A stretch of 14,255 nucleotides of DNA from a halophilic archaeon J07HX64. Lineage in GTDB: Archaea > Halobacteriota > Halobacteria > Halobacteriales > Haloarculaceae. The position numbers were made by a program, and so were the translations under genes. Within the stretch, counting starts at the first letter, position 1. The number at the start of each line of letters is the position of its first letter. The stretch spans positions 211,218 to 225,472 of the forward strand of contig KE356579.1 in NCBI GenBank assembly GCA_000416085.1, read 5' to 3'. Below are positions 13,602 through 14,255 of the stretch, piece by piece. The notes below the pieces were generated by a model. That model worked only from the letters and a program-made list of their open reading frames with translations. It did not search any database and was not told the DNA's origin.

Positions 13602-14042
13602 CTACCGGCGTTTCGACCGGTCCTCGCCGTCGGCACCCAGCGACTCCTCCGGTGGCTCGACGTCGAGAATCGTGTACTCCTGTTCGTCGCCGCTCCGCCC
13701 GAAGGTGGCGAGTGAGTCCTCCTCCCAGGGCGGGACGGCGATGAAAATAATCTCCCGGAACTCGTCTTCTCTGGTGAGTCTGAGCCGCTGGACCGGATGC
13801 GAGACGAAGATACCGGGGGTCTCACCGGACGGGATACCCAACTGCATCCCGAATACGGCGTTCACGGCGTCGCCCTTGCTCGGCATGTAGAAGTGTGTGA
13901 ACACAGGGGTCTCGTCGGGCAGGTCCACCTCGGGCAGATTGCGGGCGCGTGTCACAGCCAGCGGTACCGTCACCTGGTCTGGGTCGCTCTCCGCGGCGAA
14001 CCCCAGTAGTGTGTCGACCAGACCGCGTGTCACGTACAACAC
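13602..14042 (-). CDS. Conserved-looking haloarchaeal protein of unknown function
   Basis: The product is 146 acidic residues with no signal peptide or membrane segment. The N-terminal helix (TRGLVDTLLGFAAESD) is followed by strand-like stretches, a THFYMP motif (49-54), GIFVSHP (77-83) and a VPPWEEDS motif. I recall similar proteins in other haloarchaea but no established role. The helix-then-strand order and the SHP tripeptide faintly recall a JAMM/MPN fold, but the Glu and Asp ligands of that metalloprotease are not evident, so I do not assign it. The start is a GTG at 14042, chosen because a good TATA box lies 28 nt upstream. It lies just downstream of hisD on the same strand but has its own promoter. 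Confidence 0.75.
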   Translation of the reverse strand: MLYVTRGLVDTLLGFAAESDPDQVTVPLAVTRARNLPEVDLPDETPVFTHFYMPSKGDAVNAVFGMQLGIPSGETPGIFVSHPVQRLRLTREDEFREIIFIAVPPWEEDSLATFGRSGDEQEYTILDVEPPEESLGADGEDRSKRR

Positions 14043-14065
14043 GTCGTCCTATAACATCTGCCTGC

Positions 14066-14074
14066 ATTTATACC
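14066..14074 (-). promoter_or_regulatory. TATA-like promoter of the unknown gene
   Basis: On the minus strand GGTATAAAT is centred 28 nt before the GTG at 14042, in the 35-bp gap after hisD. It is one of the best boxes in the window and supports a leaderless GTG start. Confidence 0.6.
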
Positions 14075-14077
14075 CCA

Positions 14078-14255
14078 TCACCCGTCGTCGAGACGGTGCT
14101 CGACGCTCGCGGCGTGAGCCTCCAACCCTTCTGCGTCGGCCAACCTGGTAACAGCGTCGGCGACATCGGCGAGCCCCTCGGCGGAGAGTCGCTGGACGGT
14201 CGTCGAGCGGAGAAACGTCTCGACAGATAGCCCGCCAACCCGGCGGGCGTTCCCA
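14078..14255 (-). CDS. hisD: Histidinol dehydrogenase, C-terminal part (5' truncated by the window edge)
   Basis: The last 58 residues are visible, starting GNARRVGGLSVETFLRSTTV and ending in a TGA at 14078-14080. The stretch GGLSVETFL-x4-VQRLS followed by GLEAHAASVEHRL matches the C-terminal region of HisD, where E. coli has SGLSVKDFMKRVSVQ and LTAHKNAV. HisD performs the last two oxidations of histidine biosynthesis, L-histidinol to L-histidine, with NAD+ and Zn2+. The catalytic part lies outside the window, so completeness cannot be judged. Confidence 0.85.
   Translation of the reverse strand, partial: GNARRVGGLSVETFLRSTTVQRLSAEGLADVADAVTRLADAEGLEAHAASVEHRLDDG

Noticed and set aside
13360..13602. 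80-residue minus-strand frame through the IS relic
   Set aside because: It reads the omega-RNA-like hairpins as protein and has no TnpB motif; it is most likely a chance frame.

Overview
The window looks like chromosomal DNA of a halophilic archaeon (class Halobacteria). It is GC-rich, the predicted proteins are strongly acidic, and many starts are leaderless with an AT-rich TATA-like box about 24-30 nt upstream of ATG or GTG. The gene set is archaeal: Spt5/SecE, a Mre11-Rad50 pair, a KaiC-like ATPase with a winged-helix partner, and a SWIM zinc-finger protein. I cannot name the genus.

Left part (1-3449). The window opens with the C-terminal end of a membrane protein (2-208). A gene-free stretch of about 390 bp (209-602) follows, packed with hairpins. 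It includes a long imperfect palindrome (407-478) and a sequence resembling the right end of an IS200/IS605 (IS1341-type) element (501-563). Next to it lies a small membrane-anchored protein with an Asp/Thr-rich tail built from 14-residue repeats carrying N-glycosylation sequons (603-929). Then come the secE-spt5 operon on the minus strand, a divergent short-chain dehydrogenase/reductase and a leaderless redoxin-type protein.

Middle (3450-10546). mre11 and rad50 form an overlapping operon on the minus strand for double-strand-break processing. A complete NADP-type isocitrate dehydrogenase (icd) follows on the plus strand. It converges on an extended-SDR epimerase, which appears translationally coupled to a small upstream ORF of unknown function.

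Right part (10743-14255). A SWIM zinc-finger protein converges on a small winged-helix regulator, which sits downstream of a single-domain KaiC-like ATPase. Next is a winged-helix protein with two zinc ribbons. Upstream of it is a second orphan IS200/IS605 right end, shaped like an omega-RNA scaffold and without a transposase or tnpB. The window ends with a conserved-looking unknown gene read from a GTG and the C-terminal end of hisD (histidinol dehydrogenase).

Most genes are housekeeping or common haloarchaeal genes. The most unusual material is non-coding: the two orphan IS200/IS605-like right ends, one joined to a long palindrome, and several hairpin clusters. No CRISPR array, tRNA, rRNA or intact transposase was seen.
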